Shown piece by piece: positions 16,912 to 26,132 of a stretch of DNA of 64,000 nt. Both the position numbers and the translations under genes were made by a program. The stretch spans positions 124,001-188,000 of the forward strand of contig NZ_FNHL01000001.1 of NCBI RefSeq assembly GCF_900103715.1. The letters are read 5' to 3'. The notes under the pieces are model-generated. The model ran no database searches and was not told the origin of the DNA. It was given only the letters and a program-made list of their open reading frames with translations. The stretch is from Halogranum gelatinilyticum (GTDB lineage: Archaea > Halobacteriota > Halobacteria > Halobacteriales > Haloferacaceae). Within the stretch, counting starts at the first letter, position 1; each line of letters begins with the position of its first letter.

Positions 16912-19101
16912 CTACGGCTTCGGCGGCGGCCCGTCGTAGGCAGCGTGGTCGGTGTAGAAGTTCATCATCGCGAACTTCAGCTTGTCCGGGCCGATGTCGA
17001 TGAGTTCCTCGCGCTCCTCGGGCGGGAAACTTCCGCGAACGCTGTACTTGCCCATGTCGTTGTTCGTGTACCGTTTGTCCAGGAGGACGCGAACCCCGAA
17101 GTCGTCGGGCGAGCGAATCACGCGACCGAGTGCCTGTCGCGTCTTGCGAATCGTCGGAATCTCGACGGCGTACCGCCAGCCAGCTTCCTTCGAGCGGTCC
17201 GAGTAGGCGCGGTCGTAGGCGTCCTGCACCGCCTCCATGCGCTCGGAGAGATGCGGATAGGGGACGCCGACGACGGCGACCGTCCGGGCGTCGTCGCCGT
17301 CGAAACTGACCCCTTCCGCGAGCGTCCCCCACAGCGAGGTGAACAGCGCGCCGTTGTCGCTGGTGACGAAGCCCTGCCGCAGGTCTTCGGTGGGCGTCCC
17401 GGCCTCGTCGAGGAAGAACTCCGTTCGCCTGTCGCCGTCGACGAGGCCCTGCCCGCCGCCGAGCCGTTCGTAGTAGCGTTCGGCCTCCGCGTAGGAGGGG
17501 AAGAAGAGCAGCGCGTTGCCCGGCGTAAAGCGGATGACGTCGCGGAGCGTCGCCGTGACGGTCTCTTGGGTCTCCCGCTCGCCGCGGGCGCTGGCGAACA
17601 GTGCCGGGCCCTCGACGGCGTAGGTGCGGCGGTTCTCCTCCGGGTACTCCAGTCCGTAGGCGAGCGTCGCCACGTCGTCGAGACCGAGGACGTCCTCGGT
17701 CACGTCGAACGGGCGGATGGTCGCGCTCATCAGGACGCTGGCGTAGACCTCCTCGAACAGGCCCTTGGTCACTTCTCGGGGGATACAGGTGTAGAGTTCC
17801 GCGCGGCCGTAGATCTCCTCGGTGCCGCCGTCACGACGGACCGAACACATCGGATGCTGGCCGAGTTTGCCGCCGTCGTCCATCCACGCCGCGATGAACG
17901 CCGCGGCCTGCTGGGTCTGACACTCCTTGCGCGTCGTCGTCTCGCCGTCCTTGTACGCCTGCTCGTAGTCCTCGTCGAGCGACTTGCCGAGCTGGAGCGC
18001 GAGTTCGACCTCTTTGTCGATACCGCGGCCCTCGTAGTTCTGGAGGAAGCTCATCGTCAGGTCGTCGCGACGCTCGTCGCTGGCGATACTGACGTCGTGC
18101 CAGTTGTCGCCGACGTCGTCGCGCTCGTAGGACGGGAGGTTCTCCTCGTAGGTCGACTTCAGCGCGCGGCAGAACGCGCCGATGACGTTGCGAGCGAACT
18201 CGGCGCGGGAGTCGTCGACGTCGTCGAGTTCGTCGAGCGCGCTCTCCAGGGTGTTCTCGGTCAGCGTGCGGGTGGCGTGGTCCCGCGCCGCCGACTCGAT
18301 GTTGTGCGCCTCGTCGAAGACGGTGATGACGTCCTCGGGGTCCCGGTCGAGCCACCGGAAGAACTGCTCGCGGATCATCGGGTCGAGTAGATGGTGGTAG
18401 TTACAGACCACGAGGTCGACGCCCTCCATCCCTTCCTTCAGCAACTCGTAGCCACAGAAGCCCTGCTCCTCGGCGTACTCGTAGATGTCGTCCGGGGTGC
18501 GGACGTCCTCGAACAGCCAGTCGAAGAAGTCGCCGGTGTCCTCGACGAGGTTGTTGTAGTAGTAGTCACAGACGTTGCTCGACTCCATGTCCTCCAGCTC
18601 CTGGTCGATGGTGTCGAGTTCGTCCACGACGGCACTGCGGGCCTCCGCAGCGTCCTCGTCGCCGCTGCGCATCCGGTCGAGGAGGGCCTGCTCGCGCTGT
18701 TTCAACTCCGCCTTGTCGGCGCGTTTCTCGACGACGCTGCGGGTCGTATCGCGCAGGGTCTGACACTCCTGGTAGCCCACGTCGATGTGACACATCGAGG
18801 CCTTGCCCTTGAAGACGACCGCGCGAATCGGCTTCTGCTTGGTGATGGCGCGGGCGTCGGCGACGAACTGTCGCATCTGCTGGTGGACGTTGGTCGTGAT
18901 GATGACGGTCTTGTCCTCCTCGCGGGCGTGGTAGAGGGCGGGGACGAGCGCGGAGAGGGTCTTGCCAGTACCGGGCGCACCCTCCAGGAGGACGTCCTGC
19001 TGGCGCGCCAGCGAGTTGGCGATGCGGTCCATCGCCTCCTCCTGGTTCGGGTAGGGCGCGTCGTAGGGGAAATACTGCAGATGTCCGGTCGAGTCAGCCA
19101 C
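16912..19101 (-). CDS. XPD/Rad3 (DinG-like) ATP-dependent DNA helicase with iron-sulfur cysteines
   Basis: A 729-residue superfamily 2 helicase, likely 5'-3', for repair or damage processing. Motif I is GAPGTGKT (41-48) and motif II is DEAH (263-266). The C-terminal RecA domain includes LWGTLAEGVSFDGDDARTV and the late motif QALGRVIRSPDDFG. Between motifs I and II lie four cysteines, C104, C113, C178 and C216, that could bind a 4Fe-4S cluster; a charged, coiled-coil-like insertion of about 60 residues separates the second and third. The GTG at 19101 is preferred because a TATA-like TTTTAC lies about 27 nt upstream, fitting a leaderless transcript; an ATG at 19182 is also in frame. Confidence 0.9.
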   Translation of the reverse strand: MADSTGHLQYFPYDAPYPNQEEAMDRIANSLARQQDVLLEGAPGTGKTLSALVPALYHAREEDKTVIITTNVHQQMRQFVADARAITKQKPIRAVVFKGKASMCHIDVGYQECQTLRDTTRSVVEKRADKAELKQREQALLDRMRSGDEDAAEARSAVVDELDTIDQELEDMESSNVCDYYYNNLVEDTGDFFDWLFEDVRTPDDIYEYAEEQGFCGYELLKEGMEGVDLVVCNYHHLLDPMIREQFFRWLDRDPEDVITVFDEAHNIESAARDHATRTLTENTLESALDELDDVDDSRAEFARNVIGAFCRALKSTYEENLPSYERDDVGDNWHDVSIASDERRDDLTMSFLQNYEGRGIDKEVELALQLGKSLDEDYEQAYKDGETTTRKECQTQQAAAFIAAWMDDGGKLGQHPMCSVRRDGGTEEIYGRAELYTCIPREVTKGLFEEVYASVLMSATIRPFDVTEDVLGLDDVATLAYGLEYPEENRRTYAVEGPALFASARGERETQETVTATLRDVIRFTPGNALLFFPSYAEAERYYERLGGGQGLVDGDRRTEFFLDEAGTPTEDLRQGFVTSDNGALFTSLWGTLAEGVSFDGDDARTVAVVGVPYPHLSERMEAVQDAYDRAYSDRSKEAGWRYAVEIPTIRKTRQALGRVIRSPDDFGVRVLLDKRYTNNDMGKYSVRGSFPPEEREELIDIGPDKLKFAMMNFYTDHAAYDGPPPKP

Positions 19102-19123
19102 TACGCGAGGTTGGTCGTCATCG

Positions 19124-19133
19124 GGGTAAAACC
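19124..19133 (-). promoter_or_regulatory. TATA-like box of the helicase gene
   Basis: On the minus strand this reads GGTTTTACCC, an A/T island about 27 nt before GTG 19101. That spacing puts transcription start at or just before the start codon, typical of leaderless haloarchaeal mRNAs. Confidence 0.5.
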
Positions 19134-19272
19134 CTCGGGAAGCGGGGTGGAAGTGAACCGGCGTTGGAGCAGAGAAGTTCACGCGCTGCCGATATCAAAC
19201 TATCTCCCCGGTGCGTCGCGCCTGCCGTGCCGACCTAGCGTTTTGCCGGTTCTCGGTGAATCGTGGTATACG

Positions 19273-19737
19273 ATGTCAACCAAAACCATGACACCGACTG
19301 TCACACCGACCGAACAGCGTGCTTGGAAAGGCGGTCTCGCGGCCGGACTCGCCGGGGGAGCCGTGATGGGTGTCATGCTCACGACGATGATGACGCCGGT
19401 CATCGAGGTCGCGATTCCCGCGATGTACGGTCTCTCCGGCGGCGCGGCGGGCTGGGTCATCCACATGAGCCACTCGGCGATTCTCGGGGTCGCCTTCGTC
19501 GGACTCGCGAACGCGCTCGGCGTCGGCGAGGGGCTCCCGAAGAGTGTCGGGCTGGGTGTCGCCTACGGGGTCGTCCTCTGGATACTCCTCGCAGCCCTCG
19601 TCATGCCGGTCTGGCTCGGTGCGGTCGGCTTCGCGGGCGCGCCCCCGCTGCCGAACTTCAACCCGACGAGCCTCGTCGGCCATGTCGTCTACGGCGGCGT
19701 CTTGGGCGCCGTGTTCCCGTTCGTTCGGGAGCTGTGA
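19273..19737 (+). CDS. Membrane protein, unknown function
   Basis: A 154-residue protein. After a short polar N-terminus (about 20 residues) come four hydrophobic segments rich in Gly, Ala and Val (for example GGLAAGLAGGAVMGVMLTT), so it is probably a four-helix integral membrane protein. Related haloarchaeal proteins are sometimes named histidine kinase, but no kinase motif is present here. The start ATG follows a GGTATACG A/T-rich patch. It is divergent from the helicase gene. Confidence 0.7.
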   Translation: MSTKTMTPTVTPTEQRAWKGGLAAGLAGGAVMGVMLTTMMTPVIEVAIPAMYGLSGGAAGWVIHMSHSAILGVAFVGLANALGVGEGLPKSVGLGVAYGVVLWILLAALVMPVWLGAVGFAGAPPLPNFNPTSLVGHVVYGGVLGAVFPFVREL

Positions 19738-19763
19738 AACAGCCGACTGTGTAACATCGCGGA

Positions 19764-19768
19764 TTTTT
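19764..19768 (+). terminator. T-tract downstream of the membrane protein gene
   Basis: GGATTTTTCT follows the stop codon by 27 nt. Short T-runs are the usual archaeal transcription stop signal. It is the only T-run in this GC-rich convergent intergenic region. Confidence 0.4.
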
Positions 19769-19785
19769 CTCGCGTTCCATGCCGT

Positions 19786-19839
19786 GCGACTGGAGCGACC
19801 GGAGCGACTGGAGCGACCGGAGCGACCGGAGCGACTGCA
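19786..19839. repeat. Six 9-bp tandem repeats (GCGACTGGA/GCGACCGGA)
   Basis: Six consecutive 9-mers alternate between GCGACTGGA and GCGACCGGA, with the last ending GCA. They lie in the 339-nt convergent intergenic region between the membrane protein and argF (19738-20076). The rest of that region is GC-rich, with more GCGAG-type motifs near 19908-19930, and holds no gene I can support. Confidence 0.85.
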
Positions 19840-20076
19840 CTTCTCCCGGCCACCGACGGCGCGCGCTGGCGTGACCTCCGTGTCACGCCATGTGCGCGAG
19901 GGACGACTGAGCGAGTGAAGCGAGCGAAGGAGTCGGCTGGGGAGGGTGTGGCGTCTCGGAGCGCGAGCAGCCGTCGTCGTCTCGCTACTACTGTTGCTGG
20001 CGGAGCGAGAGACTGCATAGCTACCGCTGACGCTGCGTAGTCCAACGTCAAATAGAAGTGAATCGCCGAAAGGGAC

Positions 20077-20973
20077 CTACTCCATCAACTCGACGAGCAG
20101 CCCCTTCTGGGCGTGCAGGCGGTTCTCTGCCTGGTCCCAGACGAGCACGCGGTCGGACTCCAACACGTCGTCGGTGATCTCCTCGCCGCGGTGGGCGGGG
20201 AGACAGTGCATCACGACCGCGTCGGTCTCGCTCAGCAGGTCCATGTTGACCTGATAGCCGTCGAAGGCGGCCAGCTTCTCCGCGCGCCGGTCCTCCTGAC
20301 CCATGCTGACCCAGACGTCGGTGTAGAGCACATCTGCATCAGAGACGGCCTCGACCGGGTCTTCGACGACTTCGGGAGCATGTCCCAACTCGTCGGCGCG
20401 TTTGAGGACGGCGTCGCTCATGCCGTACTCCGGCGGGGTGCAGACCGTGAGGTCGATGCCCGCCAGCGCGCAGCCGAGGACGAACGACTGGCCGACGTTG
20501 TTGCCGTCGCCGACCCACGTCGCCTGCACGTCGTCGAAGCCGTCGAAGGCCTCTCTGATGGTCAGCAGATCAGCCAGCGTCTGACACGGATGGGCCTCGT
20601 CGGTCAGGCCGTTGACGACGGGCACGTCCGAGTAGGTCGCGATCTCCAGCAGGTCGGCGTGGTCGAACAGCCGTGCCATCACCACGTCGACGTAGCGCGA
20701 GAGGACGCGCGAGGTGTCTTTCAGCGGCTCGCCGTGGCCGAGTTGGATGTCCTCGGGACCGAGGAAGATGGCGTGGCCGCCCAGCTCGGTCATCCCGGTC
20801 TCGAAGGAGATGCGCGTCCGCGTCGAGGGCTTCTCGAAGAGCATCCCCATCGTCGTCTGCGGCAGTTGGGTGTCATCCGCGCCGGATTTCTGTGCCTCCG
20901 CGCGGTCCAAGACGGTCTCCAGGTCCTCGGGCGAGAGCGTGTCGATGTCGACGAGATGGTCGACGTCCAACAT
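20077..20973 (-). CDS. argF: Ornithine carbamoyltransferase
   Basis: Transfers the carbamoyl group of carbamoyl phosphate to ornithine to give citrulline. The 298-residue protein has the carbamoyl-phosphate loop KPSTRTRISFE, the VVNGLTDEAHPCQTLADLLT segment with the HPxQ motif, and the ornithine-side loop MHCLPAHRGEE. The start is ATG 20973, which overlaps the preceding gene stop as TGATG; a GTG one codon earlier is in frame. It is the last gene of the leftward arginine cluster. Confidence 0.96.
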   Translation of the reverse strand: MLDVDHLVDIDTLSPEDLETVLDRAEAQKSGADDTQLPQTTMGMLFEKPSTRTRISFETGMTELGGHAIFLGPEDIQLGHGEPLKDTSRVLSRYVDVVMARLFDHADLLEIATYSDVPVVNGLTDEAHPCQTLADLLTIREAFDGFDDVQATWVGDGNNVGQSFVLGCALAGIDLTVCTPPEYGMSDAVLKRADELGHAPEVVEDPVEAVSDADVLYTDVWVSMGQEDRRAEKLAAFDGYQVNMDLLSETDAVVMHCLPAHRGEEITDDVLESDRVLVWDQAENRLHAQKGLLVELME

Positions 20974-22058
20974 CACTCGTCACCTCCGAGGCGTTCACAC
21001 ACCGAGACGAGGACGTCGATAGAGGTGTCGTACTCGTCGAGCGGGAGATGTTCGTTGGGCGCGTGGTCGAGGTCCGAGTCGCCCGGGCCGTAGGTGACCA
21101 TCGGGCAGTCCCACTCGCCCGCGAAGACGTTCATGTCGCTCGTGCCGGTCTTCCGGAGCAGGCGGGGGTCGCCGCCAGCCTGGCGGATGGCGACGCGGAA
21201 CGCCCGAGCCACGTCGGTCCGGGGGCTCATCATCACCGGCGGCACGGAGTCGTACCAGCGGACGGTCCCGCCGTTGAGTTTCGAGTCCGCGATCTCGCGC
21301 ACTTCGTCGATGGTCATCTCCGGAGGGACGCGGAACTGGATGTCCATCGTCGTCTCGACGGAGAGACCGTCCTCGGTCGTCCCGCCCGACATCGTCACGG
21401 GCTTGCAGGTGACGCGCTCGAAGACGGGCGTCCACTCGTCGGTCTCGAAGGCGTCTTCGACCTTCCGCCACCAGTCCAACCCGTCCTGAATCGCATTGTT
21501 CTCCGGACGGGAGGTGTGTCCCGATTCGCTCGTGGCGACGTAGGTGCCCGCGAGCAGGCCACGGTAGCCGAGCGTGATGCCCTCCCAGCCGCTGGGTTCG
21601 CCGTTGACGACCGCGCCGGGCGCGTCGCGGCCCTCTTCGACGACGTGGAGCGAGCCGCGGGAGTCGACCTCTTCGCCAACAACTCCAATAAAGCTCATGC
21701 CGGTCTCGACGGCCGCGACGGCCATCGCCGCCAGCGGGCCAGTCGCGTCGACGCTGCCGCGACCCCACAGCGACGCCCCGGAATCACCCTCGCCGTCTTT
21801 CACTTCGACGGGGATGTCGCCGGGGACGGTGTCAATGTGAGAGGTCAAGAGGACGCGGTCGTCGGCGGGTGCGCGCACGTTGCCGACGTCGTCGATCCAG
21901 ACCTCGCGGTCGTGAGACTCGAAGTAGTCGACGAGCACCTGCGCTGCCGCCTCCTCCTCGCCCGACACCGACGGCGTCGAGACGAGGTCGAAGAGCAGTT
22001 GGCGCGCCTCGGTGTCGATGGCTTCCTCGGTCTGTTCGGTGAGCTTGACGGTACTCAT
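20973..22058 (-). CDS. lysK: Carrier-protein ornithine hydrolase (LysK/ArgE type)
   Basis: A 361-residue M20-family zinc peptidase that releases ornithine from the LysW-type carrier protein. Metal-site motifs are LLTSHIDTVPG (first His/Asp) and GRGSVDATGPLAAMA (bridging Asp), with the catalytic Glu-Glu in VVGEEVDSRGS. GTSDMNVFAGEWDCPMVTYG and the C-terminal HAPNEHLPLDEY complete the set. Its position between argD and argF, in a cluster with lysW and lysX, supports carrier-ornithine hydrolysis rather than free N-acetylornithine. It overlaps argD by 4 nt. Confidence 0.92.
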   Translation of the reverse strand: MSTVKLTEQTEEAIDTEARQLLFDLVSTPSVSGEEEAAAQVLVDYFESHDREVWIDDVGNVRAPADDRVLLTSHIDTVPGDIPVEVKDGEGDSGASLWGRGSVDATGPLAAMAVAAVETGMSFIGVVGEEVDSRGSLHVVEEGRDAPGAVVNGEPSGWEGITLGYRGLLAGTYVATSESGHTSRPENNAIQDGLDWWRKVEDAFETDEWTPVFERVTCKPVTMSGGTTEDGLSVETTMDIQFRVPPEMTIDEVREIADSKLNGGTVRWYDSVPPVMMSPRTDVARAFRVAIRQAGGDPRLLRKTGTSDMNVFAGEWDCPMVTYGPGDSDLDHAPNEHLPLDEYDTSIDVLVSVCERLGGDE

Positions 22059-23191
22059 TTGAGCACCTCTGTCAGCGCGTCCGTCATGCGGTCGGCGTGG
22101 CTCTCGTCGATGACGAGCGGCGGCAGGAGCCGAAGCACCGACCGACCCGCGGGCAGCGCGAGAATCTGCTCGTTGAGCGCGAGCTGTTTGAGCAGCCTAT
22201 TGGCACCGCGCTTGACCTCGATGCCGACCATCAGGCCCTGGCCGCGCACGTCGCGGACAGGCAGGTCGTGCTCTTCGGCTGCTGTCTGGATATTCTCCAT
22301 CAGATAGTCGCCGAGCTCCCCTGCGTGCGCCGGCAGGTCCTCTTCGACGATGGTGTCGAGGGTCGCGTTCGCCGCGGCGGAGACGACCGGCCCGCCCGAG
22401 AAGGTCGAGCCGTGGTCGCCGAAGTCCTCGGTAATCCAGTCGGCACAGAGCGTCGCTCCCAGCGGGAGGCCGTTGGCGATGCCCTTCGCGGCCGTCAGCA
22501 TATCCGGGACGACACCGGCCTGTTCGCAGGCCCAGAGCGTTCCCGTCCGGCCGACGCCGGTCTGAATCTCGTCGAAGACGAGCGCGGCACCCGCATCTTC
22601 GGTCACTTCGCGGGCGTGTTCGAGATAGTCGACCGTCGCGGGGTGGATTCCACCCTCACCCTGGACGGGTTCGAGGAAGACCGCGGCGGTTTCGTCGTCG
22701 ACGGCCTCGGCCAATTCTTCAGAATCGCCGTAGGTGACGAACTCGATGTCGCCGGCGAGCGGCTCGTAGGGCGCTTTGTACTTCTTCTTCCACGTCATCG
22801 CCAGCGCGCCCATCGTGCGGCCGTGGAAACCGCGCTTCGTAGCGACGATTTTCGAGTTGCCCGTGGCTGCGCGGGCGAACTTCATTGCCGCCTCGTTGGC
22901 CTCCGTCCCGGAGTTACAGAGCCAGACGTTGTCCAAATTCCCTGGCCCGAGCACCGAGAGCTTCTCGTAGAGTTCGGTGCGGACGTCGACGGGGTACGAG
23001 GCCTGCACGTAGGTCAGCTTCTCGGCCTGCTCCTGAATCGCTTCGGTGACTGCGGGATGGGAGTGGCCGAGCGGTGTGACGGCGTAGTTCGCGCCCATGT
23101 CGAGGAACTTCGTGCCCCGGTCGCTGTAGAGATACGGCCCCTCACCGGACTCGATGGTGATGGGCTTCTCGTTGAAGACGAAACCGCTCAT
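22055..23191 (-). CDS. argD: Acetylornithine/carrier-glutamate-semialdehyde aminotransferase
   Basis: A 378-residue class III PLP aminotransferase that converts carrier-bound glutamate semialdehyde to carrier-bound ornithine. Motifs: LCNSGTEANEAAMKFAR, KRGFHGRTMGALAMT, VFDEIQTGVGRTG, and the PLP lysine in MLTAAKGIANGLPLGA. The start codon overlaps the stop of the kinase gene as TAATG. Confidence 0.95.
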   Translation of the reverse strand: MSGFVFNEKPITIESGEGPYLYSDRGTKFLDMGANYAVTPLGHSHPAVTEAIQEQAEKLTYVQASYPVDVRTELYEKLSVLGPGNLDNVWLCNSGTEANEAAMKFARAATGNSKIVATKRGFHGRTMGALAMTWKKKYKAPYEPLAGDIEFVTYGDSEELAEAVDDETAAVFLEPVQGEGGIHPATVDYLEHAREVTEDAGAALVFDEIQTGVGRTGTLWACEQAGVVPDMLTAAKGIANGLPLGATLCADWITEDFGDHGSTFSGGPVVSAAANATLDTIVEEDLPAHAGELGDYLMENIQTAAEEHDLPVRDVRGQGLMVGIEVKRGANRLLKQLALNEQILALPAGRSVLRLLPPLVIDESHADRMTDALTEVLK

Positions 23192-24135
23192 TACTGCTCG
23201 ACCTCCTCTGCATCGACCAGCACGCCGGGTTCGACGTGCGTACCGCCGCCCTGCAGTGCCGTCGTGATGGGGTCACGGACGTTGGCGTCGGCGACGATGA
23301 CCTTCGCGGCCCCGCCTTCGAGTGCCTCCGTGGCCGCCATGACCTTCTTCGTCATGAAGCCCTCGGCGGCGTCTTTGAGTGCATCCAAATCCGCGGGCGT
23401 CGTCGCCGACGAGATGAGGCTCTCGGGGTCGTCGATGTCGGCGTAGACGCCCTCGACGTCGGTGAGGACGACGAGTTCCGCGCCGAGCGCGCCCGCGACG
23501 GCGGCGGCCGCGCGGTCGGCGTCGGCGTTCACGGGAACGCCGTCGTCGGCGAGCATCGGGACGGTCGCGACGGGCGTGTAGCCGTCGTCGAGCAGCGTCT
23601 CGAGGAGTTCGGTGTTGACGTCGGTAATCTTCCCCGAGTGGTCACCGCGCTTGATTTTCTTCTTCCCATCTTCGACGACGCGGACGGCCGACTTGCGCTT
23701 GCCAGTCAGCAGCCCGCCGTCGACGCCGGAGAGGCCGAGCGCGTCGACGCCGGCCTCACGCAGGGTCGCGGTGAGTTCCGTGTTGAGCTTGCCGGGCATC
23801 ACCATCGTGAACACCTCCATCGTACGCTCGTCGGTGAACCGTCCCGAGACGCCCGACGGCGTCTCGACGTAGGTCGGCTCCTCGCCGAGTTCTTCGAGCG
23901 TCTCGTCGACGGCCGTCGACCCGCCGTGGACGACGACGACCTTGCGGCCGTTGGCGACGAGATGCGCGATGTCTCCGACCGCCCCTTCCGGGTTGACGGC
24001 GCGCGCGCCGCCGATCTTCACGACGACTGGCGGCTCTCGCGGCTCGCCCCCGTCCGTGTAGAGGCAATCTTGAGCCTGTGCGTCGATGAGGTCGTCGTGT
24101 GCGGCGAGGAGGTCCTCGCGCGTGTAGTGTGTCAT
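23191..24135 (-). CDS. argB: Carrier-glutamate kinase (ArgB/LysZ family)
   Basis: Amino acid kinase fold, 314 residues, phosphorylating the gamma-carboxylate of carrier-bound glutamate. The glycine-rich N-terminal VVKIGGARAVNPEG and VVVHGGSTAVDETL are phosphate-binding loops; LGLSGVDGGLLTGKRKS and VVLTDVEGVYAD are further family motifs. The N-terminus carries about 35 extra residues before the first strand, some of them possibly regulatory. There is a 21-nt gap from argC. Confidence 0.92.
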   Translation of the reverse strand: MTHYTREDLLAAHDDLIDAQAQDCLYTDGGEPREPPVVVKIGGARAVNPEGAVGDIAHLVANGRKVVVVHGGSTAVDETLEELGEEPTYVETPSGVSGRFTDERTMEVFTMVMPGKLNTELTATLREAGVDALGLSGVDGGLLTGKRKSAVRVVEDGKKKIKRGDHSGKITDVNTELLETLLDDGYTPVATVPMLADDGVPVNADADRAAAAVAGALGAELVVLTDVEGVYADIDDPESLISSATTPADLDALKDAAEGFMTKKVMAATEALEGGAAKVIVADANVRDPITTALQGGGTHVEPGVLVDAEEVEQ

Positions 24136-24156
24136 TGGTGTTCTCCTGTCGTCTGG

Positions 24157-25200
24157 CTAGGGAGCTCCGACAGGGTGGAAGCCGGTGAACTCCAACCCGG
24201 CTGTCTCTTCGAGACCGAGCGCGACGTTGGCGGCGTGGACCGCCTGCCCGGCCGAGCCTTTCATCATGTTGTCGATGGCCGAGAAGACCACGAGCCGCTT
24301 GTTCGACGGGTCGACCTCGAAGCCGACCTCGCCGAAGTTCGTGCCGGCGACGGCCTTCGGCTCGGGGTAGCGGTAGACGCCACCGCCGCCCGAGGCCATC
24401 CGCATGAACGGCTCGTCGTCGTAGCTCTCTCTGTACGCCCCCCACATATCGCCCTTCGAGACGGGGCCGGTGGGGAAGACGTGACAGGTCGCGGACGCAC
24501 CGCGAATCATGTCCACCGCGTGGACGGTGAACGACACCGAGAGGCCGAGGAACTGCTCGATCTCGGCCTCGTGGCGGTGGCCGGTCGGCGCGTACGGACG
24601 GACGACGCCCGAACGCTCGGCGTGGCTCGATGCCTTGCCCGCGCTCGCGCCACCCTCCGAGGAGCCGACCTTCACGTCGACGACGACCTGCTCGTCGCCC
24701 TCGAGGATACCGGCGTCGAAGAGCGGCTTCAGGCCGAGCACCGTCGCCGTCGCGTTACAGCCGCCCGCCGCGATGAGGTCCGCACCGGGCAGGTTCTCGC
24801 GGTTGATCTCGGGAAGTGCGTACTCCGACTTTTCGAGGTATTCGGGACAGCTGTGGCCGTCGTACCACTCGTCGTACTGTTCTTCCGAATCGAGACGGAA
24901 GTCCGCCGAGAGGTCGACGACGGTGTCCGCGGCGTCCTGAAAGGCGTCGATGTGCTGCATCGAGACGCCGTGCGGCGTCGCGGCGAACAGCACGTCCACG
25001 CTTTCGAGGTCGGTGGGGTCGCTGAAGCGCGTGTCCAGATGGCGGAGGTTCGGGTGGACCGAGCCGAGCGTCTTCTTCTCGTACTCCCGAGAGGTCGCCT
25101 GTGCGATCTCGAACTCGGGGTGGCCGTCGAGCAGGCGGAGCAGTTCCCCGCCCGTGAAGCCGGAGCCGCCGACGACGGCGGCCGAGAGTGTGTCCGTCAT
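24157..25200 (-). CDS. argC: Carrier-glutamyl-phosphate reductase (ArgC/LysY)
   Basis: NADPH-dependent reductase making the semialdehyde, 347 residues. The N-terminus AAVVGGSGFTGGELLRLL is a Rossmann dinucleotide loop. IAAGGCNATATVLGLKPL holds the catalytic cysteine. HRHEAEIEQFL contains the conserved active-site His. It overlaps lysX by 4 nt (ATGA), so the order and coupling are typical of a LysW-dependent pathway. Confidence 0.95.
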   Translation of the reverse strand: MTDTLSAAVVGGSGFTGGELLRLLDGHPEFEIAQATSREYEKKTLGSVHPNLRHLDTRFSDPTDLESVDVLFAATPHGVSMQHIDAFQDAADTVVDLSADFRLDSEEQYDEWYDGHSCPEYLEKSEYALPEINRENLPGADLIAAGGCNATATVLGLKPLFDAGILEGDEQVVVDVKVGSSEGGASAGKASSHAERSGVVRPYAPTGHRHEAEIEQFLGLSVSFTVHAVDMIRGASATCHVFPTGPVSKGDMWGAYRESYDDEPFMRMASGGGGVYRYPEPKAVAGTNFGEVGFEVDPSNKRLVVFSAIDNMMKGSAGQAVHAANVALGLEETAGLEFTGFHPVGAP

Positions 25201-26081
25201 GCGGAGACCTCCGTGGCCTCGCCGTTCGCTTCGGCGGCCTTCGCTTCCAGCCAGTCGACGACTGCGGCGGGCACGTCGGCGGTGTCGCCGACGGCGTCGT
25301 TCAGTGCCTTGAACTCCACGGTGTGGTTGACCTCGTGGACGGTGTAGTCGTCACCCGTCTCCATGAGGTCGATCCCGAGCAGACCGCCGCCAACGGCGTC
25401 GCTCGCCTTCTCGACGAGTTCGAGCGCGCGGTCGTCGAGGTCGAACGCTTCGACGGTCGCACCCTTCGCGGCGTTGGTCAGCCAGTGGTCCGACGAGCGG
25501 ACCATCGCGGCGACGGGTTCGCCGTCGGTCGCCAGGACACGAATATCACGGCCCGGCTTCTCGACGAACTCCTGGATGTAGAAGACCTTGTGCTCGTAGT
25601 GGCCGAGCGTGGCCTTGTGCTCCAGGATGGCCTCGGCGGCACTCTCGGAGTCGATCTTGGCCATCAGCCGTCCCCACGAGCCGACGACCGGCTTCAGGAC
25701 ACACGGATAGCCGAAGTTCTCGATGGACTCCATCGCGCTCTCTTTGGTGAACGTGACGTCCGTCTTCGGCGTGGGGACGCCCGCCTTCGCGAGCGCGAGG
25801 CTGTTCTTGGCCTTGTCCGCACAGATGTCGGCCGTCTCGGGGCTGTTGACGACAGTCACGCCGTAGGCGTCGAGGAACTGCGTCGCGTAGAGCGACCGCG
25901 AGGTCGAGAGACAGCGGTCGACGACGATATCGAGGTCGTCGACCGGTGCGGTCGTCCCGTCGAGGCTGAATCGATGCTTGCGGACGTCGATCTTCGTGAC
26001 CTCGTGGCCACGATCGCGAAGCTCCGAGAGGAGAAGCTTCTCGTCCTTGCGAATACGGGAGTAGAGGATACCGACGTTCAC
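25197..26081 (-). CDS. lysX: Carrier protein-glutamate ligase (LysX/ArgX, ATP-grasp)
   Basis: Joins the alpha-amino group of glutamate to the C-terminal Glu of LysW, replacing acetylation in archaea. The 294-residue protein is ATP-grasp: CVLKPVVGSWGRLMAKI is the ATP-binding loop, YIQEFVEKPGRDIRVLA and LLGIDLMETGDDYTVHEVN carry the Mg2+/ATP ligands. I chose GTG 26081, with AGGAG 8 nt upstream, over GTG 26090, which would overlap that site. Since haloarchaea generally make lysine by the DAP route, glutamate (arginine branch) is the likely substrate; this is inference. Confidence 0.93.
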   Translation of the reverse strand: MNVGILYSRIRKDEKLLLSELRDRGHEVTKIDVRKHRFSLDGTTAPVDDLDIVVDRCLSTSRSLYATQFLDAYGVTVVNSPETADICADKAKNSLALAKAGVPTPKTDVTFTKESAMESIENFGYPCVLKPVVGSWGRLMAKIDSESAAEAILEHKATLGHYEHKVFYIQEFVEKPGRDIRVLATDGEPVAAMVRSSDHWLTNAAKGATVEAFDLDDRALELVEKASDAVGGGLLGIDLMETGDDYTVHEVNHTVEFKALNDAVGDTADVPAAVVDWLEAKAAEANGEATEVSA

Positions 26082-26132
26082 GCGGACCACTCCTGTTGGG
26101 TCAGTCGGCGCTGTGAGTTCGTGCCGTGCAAT

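Noticed and set aside
19786-19839. Possible CRISPR array
   Set aside because: Units of 9 bp without spacers; no cas genes nearby.
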